Of a stretch of 64,000 nucleotides of DNA, positions 17,003 to 26,095 are shown piece by piece. Within the stretch, counting starts at the first letter, position 1, and every line of letters starts with the position of its first letter. Source of the stretch: Massilia sp. ST3 (GTDB lineage Bacteria; Pseudomonadota; Gammaproteobacteria; Burkholderiales; Burkholderiaceae_D); the NCBI RefSeq assembly GCF_018119405.1, contig NZ_JAGPWC010000020.1, positions 1-64,000 of the forward strand, read 5' to 3'. The notes below the pieces were generated by a model. The model was not told where the DNA came from. It did not search any database and saw nothing but the letters and a program-made list of their open reading frames with translations. A program made the translations under genes and the position numbers.

Positions 17003-17596
17003 ATGGCAGATTATGTTACTGACGTGCAGAAATTATATGTGGCCTATTTCAGCCGTCCGGGCGATCCGGAAGGCGTGGCATTCTGGGCAAATCAAATGGC
17101 GACCAACCCGGCAGCCTACCAGAATATCTCCGCCGCATTCTCCACGTCCGCCGAGTACCGCGCAGCCTATGCCAACATGAGCAACAGCGCCGTCGTCACC
17201 GAGATCTATGACAACCTGTTCGGCCGCGCCGCCGAGCAGGCCGGCATCAATTTCTGGGTCGACAAGCTGGACAAGGGCATCATCACGATCGACAACATGG
17301 TGACCACGATCGCCGCAGGCGCCCAAGGCAGCGACCTGTTCGCCTACAACGCCAAGGTGGCGACCGCAGTCAAGTTCACTGAGCGCATCGACCTGCCCGC
17401 GGAAAAAGCGGCGTATTCCGGCGACGCGGCGCTGAAGATCGCGGTCGACTATATCGCCGCGGTCAAGGACCTGCAGTCGGCCGCCATGGGCAATGATCCG
17501 GGCAACATCGATGCCGCGATCGCGCGCATGTCGGGCACCCCGACGGGCATGGAAGAGATCCAGGTGGTGGGCCTGCCGGAAGACGGCGGCTGGTAA
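17003..17596 (+). CDS. Small DUF4214 protein
   Basis: 197 residues with no cysteine and no signal peptide. It aligns by eye along its first 150 residues with the large DUF4214 protein: LYVAYFSRPGDPEGVAFW, ISAAFSTSAEYRAAY, NLFGRAAEQAGINFWVDKL and AAGAQGSD all have counterparts there. It lacks the acidic helical region and the RTX-like C-terminal domain, ending instead in a short tail (VVGLPEDGGW). A good ribosome-binding site (GGAGG, about 16993) precedes the ATG. It sits 266 bp after the secretion operon with its own leader; no Crp-type site is seen there. It may be a second, minimal secretion substrate or a partner of the large protein. Confidence 0.8.
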   Translation: MADYVTDVQKLYVAYFSRPGDPEGVAFWANQMATNPAAYQNISAAFSTSAEYRAAYANMSNSAVVTEIYDNLFGRAAEQAGINFWVDKLDKGIITIDNMVTTIAAGAQGSDLFAYNAKVATAVKFTERIDLPAEKAAYSGDAALKIAVDYIAAVKDLQSAAMGNDPGNIDAAIARMSGTPTGMEEIQVVGLPEDGGW

Positions 17597-17771
17597 GTAA
17601 AGCCGAGGGCGTTCGCCGTTGCACAGGCGCTACGCCGGGGAGGGCGCTGCCTCAGGGGCAGTGGTATGGCGCATGTCGCGCGCTGCCTGGACGCCTGGAC
17701 TCCCAAGCCGGATACGGGACGGCGCTCGCCGCCCCGCAGCGGCCGCCGCGCGCCTGCGGCGGCCCTGGCAT

Positions 17772-18662
17772 TTAGACGCCGGCGCCCGCCGGATGTTCGC
17801 CGGCCCGGTCCGCCTGGATCTGGCCATCCTTGCCGGCGCAATGCGGGCATGAGACTCCCACCACATACTCCGGCGACAGCTGCTGGCGCGGCGTAACCAC
17901 GGCGCGGCAGGCGAAGCATTGCGCGGTTTCGGTCGGTTCCAGCTTCGGATTGAGGGCGGTGCGGTAGTCGAACACGAAGCAGTCGCCCGAGTAGTGGTCG
18001 CCGCCCACTTCCTCGAAATACTTCAGGATGCCGCCGTCGAGCTGGAAGACCCGGTCGTAGCCGATGTTCTTCATGTGGATCGCCGCCTTCTCGCAGCGGA
18101 TGCCGCCGGTGCAGAAGGTCACCACGGTCTTGCCGGCCAGCTCATCCTTGTGCTGGGCCGCCACCGCGGGGAACTCGGTGAACTTGTCGATGCGGTAGTC
18201 GAGCGTGTTGTCGAAGGTGCCGACGTCGACCTCGAAGGCGTTGCGGGTTTCCATCATCACCACCGGCACGCCATCGTCGTCATGGCCCTGGTCGAGCCAG
18301 CGCTTGAGCGTCTTCGGATCGACCGACGGGGCGCGGCCCAGTTCCGGCTTGATCAGCGGCATGCGCATGGTGATGATTTCCTTCTTGATCTTCACCAGCA
18401 TGCGCTTGTGCGACTGCTCGAGCGACAGGCTCTCTTTCCACTCCAGGTCGGCCAGGCGGGCGTCGCTACGCACCCAGGCCAGGAACCCGTCGATGTGCTC
18501 GCGCGTGCCCGACAGGAACATGTTGATGCCTTCCGGGGTCAGCAGCACGGTGCCTTTCAGGCCCAGCTCGTTGCACAGGGCCTGGTATTGCGGGCGCAGT
18601 TCTTCCAGGTTGTCGAGCGTGATGAATTTGTAGGCGGCGATGTTGACGTACTGGGTGGACAT
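17772..18662 (-). CDS. trhO: Rhodanese-domain tRNA uridine(34) hydroxylase TrhO (YceA)
   Basis: 296 residues. An N-terminal acylphosphatase-like region ([34 protein letters not shown]) is followed by a rhodanese domain with the active-site cysteine in [15 protein letters not shown], and then a Cys-rich tail ([14 protein letters not shown]). This layout is that of TrhO/YceA, which makes 5-hydroxyuridine at the wobble position of certain tRNAs. It stands alone on the minus strand, divergent from dnaE across 244 bp that hold a REP-like hairpin. Confidence 0.92.
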   Translation of the reverse strand: MSTQYVNIAAYKFITLDNLEELRPQYQALCNELGLKGTVLLTPEGINMFLSGTREHIDGFLAWVRSDARLADLEWKESLSLEQSHKRMLVKIKKEIITMRMPLIKPELGRAPSVDPKTLKRWLDQGHDDDGVPVVMMETRNAFEVDVGTFDNTLDYRIDKFTEFPAVAAQHKDELAGKTVVTFCTGGIRCEKAAIHMKNIGYDRVFQLDGGILKYFEEVGGDHYSGDCFVFDYRTALNPKLEPTETAQCFACRAVVTPRQQLSPEYVVGVSCPHCAGKDGQIQADRAGEHPAGAGV

Positions 18663-18785
18663 GGCGATACGCGGTGAAAAGTCAGGGCGATATTATAAGG
18701 CAGGGTGGGGGGCTTGCCGCTGGGATTGCCTATTCCCGACCCCTTGGCGTCCTCGCCGAGCAACAATGATAAAGGTTTGCTAAGA

Positions 18786-18819
18786 AACTTGGGTTCCGGC
18801 GAAGGCCGGAACCCAAGTT
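18786..18819. repeat. REP-like hairpin, single copy
   Basis: AACTTGGGTTCCGGC (18786-18800) and its exact complement (18805-18819) flank a GAAG loop: a perfect 15-bp stem. The identical hairpin recurs at 27813-27846, with variants at 22418, 44026, 44113 and 58031-58174. It lies in the trhO/dnaE divergent intergenic region. Confidence 0.85.
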
Positions 18820-18906
18820 CCCTTCCGAAGTCACTTGTCGTGCTGATAAGCAACACGCATCGACACCCAACTTCATCGCTTCCGCCCAGCAAGGTAAAAT
18901 GTCAGG

Positions 18907-21900
18907 ATGACTTCCCCGATCTTCACCCACCTGCGTGTCCATTCCGAATACTCCATCGTCGACGGCCTGGTCCGTATTGACGAGCTGGTGGGAGCGGCCG
19001 CCAAGGACCGGCAGCCGGCGCTGGCCGTGACCGACCTGGCCAATACCTTCTGCCTGGTGCGCTTCTACAAGGCGGCGCGCGGCAAGGGGATCAAGCCGAT
19101 CGTGGGGGTGGATGCCTGGATCACCAACGACGACAACCGCGACAAGCCCTTCCGCCTGCTGATCCTGGCCAAAAACCGCACCGGCTACCTGCAGCTGTGC
19201 GACCTGCTGTCCAGGGCCTGGCTGACCAACCAGTACAAGGGCAGGGCGGAGATCCGCGTCGACTGGCTGGAGGCACTCAGCACCAGCATCTCGACCCTGG
19301 AACCGGAAACGCCGCAGAACGACGCCCTGATCGTGCTCTCGGGCGCCCAGTTCGGCGACATCGGCCAGGCGATCGACAACGGCGATCTGGCCAAGGCCGA
19401 GGCCGCCGCCCAGCGCTGGGCGCGCATCTTCCCGGGCCACTTCTATATCGAGATCCAGCGCGCCGGCCAGCCGAACCAGGAACAGCAGGTGCGCCACTCG
19501 GTGGCGCTGGCTTCGCGCCTCGGCCTGCCGGTGGTGGCGACCCACCCGGTGCAGTTCCTGAGCAAGGACGAATTCATCGCCCACGAAGCGCGTGTCTGCA
19601 TCGCCGAAGGCGAGATGCTGGCCAACGCCAAGCGCGTGCGCCGCTTCAACGAAGAAATGTGCTTCAAGTCGCAGGAAGAGATGGCGCGCCTGTTCGCCGA
19701 CCTGCCGGGCGCGCTCGCCAACTCGGTCGAGATCGCCAAGCGCTGCAACGTCGTGCTTACCCTGGGCAAGCCGCAGCTGCCGAATTTCCCGACCCCGGGC
19801 ATGACCATCGACGAATTCCTGGTGGCCGAGACCCAGAAAGGCCTGGAAGAGCGCCTGCTGCAGCTGTATCCGGACCCGGTGCAGCGCGAAAAGGAACGCC
19901 CGCGCTACGAGGCGCGCCTGAAGTTCGAGAACGACACCATCATCAAGATGAAGTTCCCGGGCTACTTCCTGATCGTGGCGGAGTTCATCCAGTGGGGCAA
20001 GAACAACGGCGTGCCGATCGGTCCGGGCCGTGGTTCGGGCGCGGGCTCGCTGGTGGCCTACGCGCTGAAGATCACCGACCTCGACCCGTTGAAATACAAC
20101 CTGCTGTTCGAGCGCTTCCTGAACCCGGAACGCGTCTCGATGCCCGACTTCGACATCGACTTTTGCCAGGAAAAGCGCGAACTGGTGATCCAGCACGTGA
20201 AGGACCTGTACGGCCGCGACGCGGTGTCGCAGATCGCCACCTTCGGCACCATGGCCGCGAAAGGCGCGATCCGCGACGTCGGCCGCGTGCTCGACTTCGG
20301 CTACAACTTCTGCGACGGCGTGTCCAAGCTGATCCCCTTCAAGCCGGGCAAGCAGGTCTCGATCGCCGAGGCGATCGAAGAGGAGCCGCTGCTCAAGGAG
20401 CGCCTCGAGAACGAGGAAGAGGTCAAGCAGCTGCTCGACCTGGCGCAGCAGGTGGAAGGCATCACCCGTAACATCGGCATGCACGCCGGCGGCGTCCTGA
20501 TCGCCCCCGGCAAGCTGACCGACTTCTGCCCGCTGTACACGCAGTCGGGCGACTCGGGCGTGGTGTCGCAGTACGACAAGGACGACGTCGAAGCCGTCGG
20601 CCTGGTCAAGTTCGACTTCCTGGGCCTGACCACGCTGACCATCCTCGACCGCGCGGTCAACTACATCCGCGCGCTCGACCCGGCCGACGCCGACTTCAAC
20701 CTCGAGACCCTGCCGCTCACCGACCGCCCTTCGTACAAGCTGCTGTCCGAGGCCAAGACGGTCGCGATCTTCCAGCTTGAATCGCGCGGCATGCAGGGCA
20801 TGCTGAAGGACGCGCGTCCCGACCGCTTCGAGGACATCATCGCGCTCGTCGCCTTGTACCGTCCGGGCCCGATGGACCTGATTCCCGACTTCTGCAAGCG
20901 CAAGCACGGCGAGAAGTTCGACTATCCCGATCCGCGCACCGAGTCCATCCTGTCCGAGACCTACGGCATCATGGTCTACCAGGAGCAGGTCATGCAGATG
21001 GCGCAGATCGTGGGCGGCTACTCGCTGGGCGGCGCGGACATGCTGCGCCGCGCGATGGGCAAGAAAAAGGCCGAGGAGATGGCAGAGCACCGCGAGATCT
21101 TCCGCGCCGGCGCCGCCAAGGACGGCCTGTCGACCGAGAAGGCCGACGAGATCTTCGACCTGATGGAGAAGTTCGCGGGCTACGGCTTCAACAAGTCGCA
21201 CGCGGCCGCCTACGCGCTGCTGTCCTATCACACGGCCTACCTCAAGGTCCATCACACCGCCGCGTTCATGGCAGCCAACATGTCGCTGGCCATGGAAGAC
21301 ACGGACAAGATCAAGATCCTGGTCGAGGACTCGATCGACGTCTGCAAGCTCACCATCCTGCCGCCGGACGTCAACGAATCGCAGTTCCGCTTCACGCCGG
21401 AAGGCCCGCCGCGTTCCGTCACCGGCAAGCAGGTGGCCAACATCCGCTACGGCCTGGGCGGCGTCAAGGGCGCCGGCCAGGGCGCGATCGAGGCCATCAT
21501 CGCGGCGCGCACCGCAGGCGGCAAGTTCAAGGACCTGTTCGACTTCTGCAAGCGCGTGGACCGCAAGCAGATCAACCGCCGCACCGTCGAATCCCTGATC
21601 CGCGCCGGCGCGATGGACTGCTTCGGCGTCGACCGCGCGGTCTTGCTGGCCTCGGTCGCCTTCGCCATCGAGGTGGCGGACCAGGCGGCCGCCTCGGCCA
21701 ACCAGGTCAGCCTGTTCGGCGGCGACGACAGCGACCTGGTCGCCCCGCCGGAATACGTCAAGGCCACGCCCTGGACCGACCGCCAGAAGCTGGCCGAAGA
21801 GAAGATCGCGCTCGGCTACTACCTGTCGGGCCACATGTTCGACTCCTACGCGGCCGAGGTGCGCCGCTTCGCCAAGACCAAGCTCAAGGACCTGGAGCCC

Positions 21901-22401
21901 TCGCGCGATCCGCGCATGCTGTGCGGCGTGATCACCGGCGTGCGCACCCAGATGACCCAGCGCGGCAAGATCCTGATCGTGGCGCTGGACGACAAGACCG
22001 GCGTGGTCGAGGTGACCATCTACAGCGAGCTGTTCGAGGCCAACAAGAACATCTTCAAGGAAGACGAGTTCCTGCTGGTGGTGGGCAAGGTGTCGGAAGA
22101 CCGCTTCAACGGCGGCCTGCGCATCACGGCCGAAAAGGTATTCGACATCGCCGCCTCGCGCATCCAGTACGGCCACAAGCTCGAGATGGACCTGGCCACC
22201 ACGACCAGCCCGGCCAAGATCGCCGAGGTGCTGCAGCCCTACCGGGCGCAGGACGGCCTGCCGGTCAGCCTGCGCATCAACCCGCAGGGTATCGAGTGCG
22301 TGATGCAGCTGGGCGACGACTGGCGCGTGGCGCCGTCGGATCAGCTCAAGCATGCGCTGGAGCTGACGCTGGGGGCGAAGGGTGTGGCGGTGGAGTACTG
22401 A
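18907..22401 (+). CDS. dnaE: DNA polymerase III alpha subunit
   Basis: 1164 residues, the normal size for DnaE1. The N-terminal PHP domain (FTHLRVHSEYSIVDG), the catalytic core with MPDFDIDFCQEK (acidic residues 414, 416 and 418), the fingers (YGIMVYQEQVMQMAQ, GGADMLRRAMGKKK) and the C-terminal OB-fold region (MLCGVITGVRTQMTQRGK) are all present in order. It is the replicative polymerase of the chromosome. It appears monocistronic. Confidence 0.98.
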   Translation: MTSPIFTHLRVHSEYSIVDGLVRIDELVGAAAKDRQPALAVTDLANTFCLVRFYKAARGKGIKPIVGVDAWITNDDNRDKPFRLLILAKNRTGYLQLCDLLSRAWLTNQYKGRAEIRVDWLEALSTSISTLEPETPQNDALIVLSGAQFGDIGQAIDNGDLAKAEAAAQRWARIFPGHFYIEIQRAGQPNQEQQVRHSVALASRLGLPVVATHPVQFLSKDEFIAHEARVCIAEGEMLANAKRVRRFNEEMCFKSQEEMARLFADLPGALANSVEIAKRCNVVLTLGKPQLPNFPTPGMTIDEFLVAETQKGLEERLLQLYPDPVQREKERPRYEARLKFENDTIIKMKFPGYFLIVAEFIQWGKNNGVPIGPGRGSGAGSLVAYALKITDLDPLKYNLLFERFLNPERVSMPDFDIDFCQEKRELVIQHVKDLYGRDAVSQIATFGTMAAKGAIRDVGRVLDFGYNFCDGVSKLIPFKPGKQVSIAEAIEEEPLLKERLENEEEVKQLLDLAQQVEGITRNIGMHAGGVLIAPGKLTDFCPLYTQSGDSGVVSQYDKDDVEAVGLVKFDFLGLTTLTILDRAVNYIRALDPADADFNLETLPLTDRPSYKLLSEAKTVAIFQLESRGMQGMLKDARPDRFEDIIALVALYRPGPMDLIPDFCKRKHGEKFDYPDPRTESILSETYGIMVYQEQVMQMAQIVGGYSLGGADMLRRAMGKKKAEEMAEHREIFRAGAAKDGLSTEKADEIFDLMEKFAGYGFNKSHAAAYALLSYHTAYLKVHHTAAFMAANMSLAMEDTDKIKILVEDSIDVCKLTILPPDVNESQFRFTPEGPPRSVTGKQVANIRYGLGGVKGAGQGAIEAIIAARTAGGKFKDLFDFCKRVDRKQINRRTVESLIRAGAMDCFGVDRAVLLASVAFAIEVADQAAASANQVSLFGGDDSDLVAPPEYVKATPWTDRQKLAEEKIALGYYLSGHMFDSYAAEVRRFAKTKLKDLEPSRDPRMLCGVITGVRTQMTQRGKILIVALDDKTGVVEVTIYSELFEANKNIFKEDEFLLVVGKVSEDRFNGGLRITAEKVFDIAASRIQYGHKLEMDLATTTSPAKIAEVLQPYRAQDGLPVSLRINPQGIECVMQLGDDWRVAPSDQLKHALELTLGAKGVAVEY

Positions 22402-22417
22402 TCGGGCTTCGGTTGGG

Positions 22418-22534
22418 AACTTGGGCCCCCGCCTTCGCGGGGGTGACGTTGTTTTAAAGTGCAGATATAACCCGCGTGCGCGATTTCGGACACGTCCTAA
22501 ATACGTCACCCCCGCGAAGGCGGAGGCCCAAGTT
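22418..22534. repeat. Inverted pair of REP-like units after dnaE
   Basis: A 32-bp unit starting AACTTGGGCCCCCGCC (22418-22449) is repeated in inverted orientation at 22503-22534 with a single mismatch and a 53-bp spacer. Each unit is itself a hairpin (CCCCCGC/GCGGGGG). This is a variant of the AACTTGGG family seen elsewhere in the window, arranged as a BIME-like pair between two convergent genes. Confidence 0.85.
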
Positions 22535-22547
22535 TGCATGAACAGCC

Positions 22548-23249
22548 CTACCGCTTCCTCTTCTTCGGTACAAACTCCACCACCCTGAACGTCGCCCCCA
22601 GCAGCCACAAGCCGCCAAGGGTCAGCAGCAAGCCAGCCCCCGCACTGCCCACCACCAGCGGATGATTGAAATCCGTCCGCTCCCGGTAATCCATGATGTG
22701 CAGCATCCAGAAGAAATCGAACAGCCGCCAGGTGCTGTTCCGGTGCGGCAGCACCTCGCCGGTCTGCCCCGACACGTAGATGGCCGTGGTATCCGCATCC
22801 AGCACGTGGATGCGCCACACCTTGCCCTCATGCCCGCGCACTTCCGGCGTCGACAGCAGCAGCTGCGGCGCCAGCATCGGCATGCCGCCGCGGTAGGAAG
22901 CCGCGGCCAGCCGCGCCGCCATCGGGGCGTCGACTTCCAGCGGCCGCCCGTCGCGCGCCCCGGCCAGCCAGACCGTCTTTCCCTGCGACAGCCGGTACAC
23001 GGGCAGCGCGTCCAGCCAGGCGCTCGCGATCCGGTCCACGGGCCGCTCCTGCGCCGCCAGCACCTGCCCGACCGGCAGCGCATCCGCGATCCAGGGCCGG
23101 GCGGCGGGCGCCGGGGCGCGGGTGTGCATGCCGTGCACCTTGTGCATGTCGAGCAGGCTCATGACGAGGCCGCTGCCCATCCAGAGCAGCACCTGCAGGC
23201 CGATCAGCAATCCCAGCCAGGTGTGGGCGATGCGCAGCAGCCGGGTCAT
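22548..23249 (-). CDS. PepSY-associated membrane protein (copy 2 of tandem pair)
   Basis: 233 residues from the ATG at 23249. An N-terminal membrane helix (RIAHTWLGLLIGLQVLLWMGSGLVM) and a C-terminal one (about 205-225) bracket a periplasmic region with PepSY-like segments (VWRIHVLDADTTAIYVSGQTGEV). The FDFFWMLHIMDY motif before the last helix is shared with the upstream neighbour, and the two proteins are clearly paralogous. The start overlaps the neighbour's stop by 4 bp. Proteins of this type often assist metal-ion or haem-linked redox at the inner membrane, but no function is proven here. Confidence 0.75.
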   Translation of the reverse strand: MTRLLRIAHTWLGLLIGLQVLLWMGSGLVMSLLDMHKVHGMHTRAPAPAARPWIADALPVGQVLAAQERPVDRIASAWLDALPVYRLSQGKTVWLAGARDGRPLEVDAPMAARLAAASYRGGMPMLAPQLLLSTPEVRGHEGKVWRIHVLDADTTAIYVSGQTGEVLPHRNSTWRLFDFFWMLHIMDYRERTDFNHPLVVGSAGAGLLLTLGGLWLLGATFRVVEFVPKKRKR

Positions 23250-23956
23250 CGCTTGAGCTTTCGTCTTACCCACAGCACCAGCAGCCAGGCGCCGCTGAGC
23301 GCCATGGCGCTGCCCGCGAGGCTGCTGGCTTGCAGCAGCCCGTTATTGACGTCCTCGCGCTCCTCGTAATCCATGATGTGCAGCATCCAGGCCAGGTCGA
23401 ACCAGCGCCACAGGTCGTGCCGGCGGCTCAAGAGCTCGCCCGAATACGGCGAATAGTACAGGGTGGTCGCGGCCGCGTCGTCGAAGCGGGCGGCCCACAG
23501 CGGCGCGGGACGGGCGCCGACCTCGCGCGGCGCGGTCGCGAGCCAGTCGACGGCGCGCAGCCGGCCGTCGCCCCGGTAGGCGGCGCGGGCCAGCGCCGCG
23601 ACCTGGTCCCGCGTGAGCGGCGCCAGCGGGGCGCCGCTGGCGGCGTCCAGCAGGCTGACATCCTTGCCACGGCGCAGCTCGACCACTTCGCGTCCGCCCA
23701 GCTGCTTGAAGGCGAAACCGCTCATGCCTGGGTAGCGCGCCGCCAGGGCGGCGGGATCGATGCGCGGGGACGAAGGCAGCAGGGCAGGGCGCTCGCCGCG
23801 CGCCAGGTGGTCGCCGTGGACGACCTCGATCGGCACCGCCACCATGTACAGGCCGCCCGCCATCCAGAGCAGGGCCTGGATGCCGACCAGCAGCGACAGC
23901 CATTTGTGGATGCGCCGCACCCACAGCGGCCAGCGGCTGGGTGGCGCCGGGCGCAT
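23246..23956 (-). CDS. PepSY-associated membrane protein (copy 1 of tandem pair)
   Basis: 236 residues. It has the same plan as the next gene: an N-terminal helix with RRIHKWLSLLVGIQALLWM, a periplasmic PepSY-like body (TTLYYSPYSGELLSRRHDLWRWFDLAWMLHIMDY) and one C-terminal helix. The ATG at 23956 shares a base with the stop of the glycosyltransferase gene (TGATG). The operon order is therefore glycosyltransferase, PepSY 1, PepSY 2, all coupled. Confidence 0.75.
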   Translation of the reverse strand: MRPAPPSRWPLWVRRIHKWLSLLVGIQALLWMAGGLYMVAVPIEVVHGDHLARGERPALLPSSPRIDPAALAARYPGMSGFAFKQLGGREVVELRRGKDVSLLDAASGAPLAPLTRDQVAALARAAYRGDGRLRAVDWLATAPREVGARPAPLWAARFDDAAATTLYYSPYSGELLSRRHDLWRWFDLAWMLHIMDYEEREDVNNGLLQASSLAGSAMALSGAWLLVLWVRRKLKR

Positions 23957-24789
23957 CAGGCGGCTTCGCCCTGGTGCTCGCGCAGGCCGCGCGTGGCCTG
24001 GGTGGTCTTGTCCAGGACGCGCCGCTCGACCACCTTGCGGTTGCTGGTTTCGTCGTCGCGCTTGGCCTCGCGGTGCCACAGGTGCAGCACTTCGGTGGCG
24101 AAGGCGCCGTCCTTGCGCCGCACGCCGGCGTGCAGCAGGCGCACCACCAGGTCGGAATCCTCGTGGCCCCAGCCGACGAAGCTCTCGTCGAAGCCGTTCA
24201 CCCGCAGCAGGTCGGCGCGCCATACCGCCAGGTTGCAGCTCTTGATGCGGCGCCAGCTGAACTTGCGGTGCACGCGGCCCAGGTCGGGCCAGCGCAGCAG
24301 CAGCTGCAGCAGCTTGTTCATGTCGCCGCGCAGGCGGTAGCGCAGCTTGTCGAAGAAACCCAGCGCGGGCAGGTCGAGGTGTTCCGCCAGGGTCTTCTCG
24401 GTCAGGGCGGGGCTGAGCAGGATGCGGCTGCCCGACACCAGGAAGCCCGGCCGCGCCAGTGCGCGGTGGCGCGCGATGAAGTCTCGCTGCGGGATGCAGT
24501 CGCCGTCCAGGAAAATGATATAGTCGCCGGTTGCCGCCAGTGTGCCGCGGTTGCGCGCCATCGCGGCGCGGAAACCGTCGTCCGGCTGCCACACGTGCTT
24601 GAGCGGCACGGGCGAACGCGCGCGCAGGCGGTCGATGGCGTCCCGCGTGTTGGCACCGGAGCCGTCATCAGCGATAATGATTTCAAAATTCTTGTCATCC
24701 TGCAAGAAACAGGCTTCCACCACCGCCGTCAGGGCGTCCGGCCGGTTGTACGTCGTGATCACGACCGAAATTGTCGGTGCTTGCTGCAT
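23956..24789 (-). CDS. Family 2 glycosyltransferase
   Basis: 277 residues from the ATG at 24789. The N-terminal ISVVITTYNRPDALTAVVE and IIIADDGSG are the nucleotide-sugar binding segments of GT-A enzymes, and DYIIFLDGDCIP carries the DxD-type metal site. A galactosyltransferase-like C-terminal part (VNGFDESFVGWGHEDSDLVVRLLHAG) contains the catalytic-base pattern. It is soluble or peripheral at the inner membrane. The divergent O-antigen ligase gene starts 52 bp away, which suggests it adds a sugar to LPS or another surface glycan. A longer reading frame upstream overlaps the ligase and is not used. Confidence 0.88.
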   Translation of the reverse strand: MQQAPTISVVITTYNRPDALTAVVEACFLQDDKNFEIIIADDGSGANTRDAIDRLRARSPVPLKHVWQPDDGFRAAMARNRGTLAATGDYIIFLDGDCIPQRDFIARHRALARPGFLVSGSRILLSPALTEKTLAEHLDLPALGFFDKLRYRLRGDMNKLLQLLLRWPDLGRVHRKFSWRRIKSCNLAVWRADLLRVNGFDESFVGWGHEDSDLVVRLLHAGVRRKDGAFATEVLHLWHREAKRDDETSNRKVVERRVLDKTTQATRGLREHQGEAA

Positions 24790-24841
24790 GGCTTCCAGAA
24801 TAAAACGCTCAAGGTGGCAAGAATATCCCACAAGAACCTGA

Positions 24842-26095
24842 ATGAACAATAAGCCATTGAAGTCGTGGGCGCCGATGCAGCTGTGGATCGGCTTCCAGGT
24901 CTTCCTTTTCCCCTTCATCAGCCTCATCACCCCCTCCGGCATCGGCTTTTCCAGCCTCCTGTTCGTGCTGACGCTGCTGTTCGTGCCGCGCCAGGCCTGG
25001 ACTGCACTGGCGCCGCACTGGAAGGACGTGCGCTGGGTCGTGGCCGCCTTCGCCTTCCAGCTGGCGCTGGTGGCGGTGTGCGTGCTGCTGCGTCCCGAGG
25101 CCGACCTGGCGCGCCTGGACAAGCCTTCGCGCATGCTGATGGGTTTCAGCGCCGCCATGCTGGTGCTGCTGGCGCGCCCGCCGCGCGCCCTGCTGTGGTG
25201 GGGCGTGGCCGGCGGCGCCGTGGCGGCCTTGCCCTTCATCCTGTGGCAACGCATCGTCCTGGGCGAGGACCGCCCCGGCGGCTTCCTGAACGCGATCACC
25301 TTCGGCGACCTGGCCTTGTGCCTGGGCCTGCTGGCGCTGGCGGCGGCGGTCGACTACCGCCACAGCACGCGCAAGGCGCTGCTGCCGGCGCTGGGCGCGG
25401 TGGCGGGGCTGGCGGCCTCGGTCGCCACCGGCAGCCGCGGCGGCTGGATCGCGCTGGCGCTGGCCGGCGTCCTGTTCCTCTGCTATGCCCAGATGCTGCA
25501 CAGCCGCCGCGTACGCCTGCTGCTGGTGGGCAGCTTCGCCCTGGTCGGCGCCACCTTCTTCATTCCCGCCACCGGCATGCAGGAGCGCGCCGAGCAGGGC
25601 GTGGTCGACGTGCGCACCTGGATGAACGGCGGCAGCGCCTTCAGCAACGTCGGCATCCGCCTCGAGTTGTGGAAGGGCGCCGCCATGCTGATCGCGGAGC
25701 GTCCGTTCACGGGGCTGGACGCGGCCACGGTGCGCGCGGAACTGCGCCGCCACGTCGAAGCGGGCGAGCTCGATCCGGCGATCCTGCCGCTCGAACACCT
25801 GCATAATGACGCCTTGCAGGCGCTGGCGACGGGCGGCGTCTGGGGCCTGCTCGCCTGGGCCGGCATCCTGCTCGCGCCCTTCCTGTTCTTCTCGCGCGAA
25901 CTGGGACGCGGCGTGCACATGGGCATGCCGCAGTTCGCGCCGGCCCTGGCCGGCATGCTGGTCGTGCTGTCCTATTTCAGCTTCGGCCTGACCGAAGTGA
26001 TCTTCTGGTCGCTCAAGGGCTGCATGTTCTATGCGCTGATGGTCTTCCTGCTCATGGGCTTCTGCCTGATTGCGAAAGAAAAAAGTGGAAAATAA
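24842..26095 (+). CDS. O-antigen ligase (WaaL)-family membrane protein
   Basis: 417 residues with about eleven hydrophobic segments. The large periplasmic loop (about 260-335) contains NVGIRLELWKGAAMLIAERPFTGLD and LEHLHNDALQALATGG. The Arg/His pattern (R-x3-W, then H-N-x-x-L) is the hallmark of the Wzy/WaaL family. The protein would transfer lipid-linked polysaccharide to lipid A-core in the periplasm. The downstream msbA-like gene overlaps its 3' end by about 10-26 bp, which links the two steps of LPS assembly. Confidence 0.85.
   Translation: MNNKPLKSWAPMQLWIGFQVFLFPFISLITPSGIGFSSLLFVLTLLFVPRQAWTALAPHWKDVRWVVAAFAFQLALVAVCVLLRPEADLARLDKPSRMLMGFSAAMLVLLARPPRALLWWGVAGGAVAALPFILWQRIVLGEDRPGGFLNAITFGDLALCLGLLALAAAVDYRHSTRKALLPALGAVAGLAASVATGSRGGWIALALAGVLFLCYAQMLHSRRVRLLLVGSFALVGATFFIPATGMQERAEQGVVDVRTWMNGGSAFSNVGIRLELWKGAAMLIAERPFTGLDAATVRAELRRHVEAGELDPAILPLEHLHNDALQALATGGVWGLLAWAGILLAPFLFFSRELGRGVHMGMPQFAPALAGMLVVLSYFSFGLTEVIFWSLKGCMFYALMVFLLMGFCLIAKEKSGK

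Noticed and set aside
18730..22818. A 1362-residue open frame on the minus strand across dnaE
   Set aside because: It is antisense to an unmistakable DnaE, is rich in Val/His/Gln/Arg with no family pattern, and results from GC-rich codon third positions.
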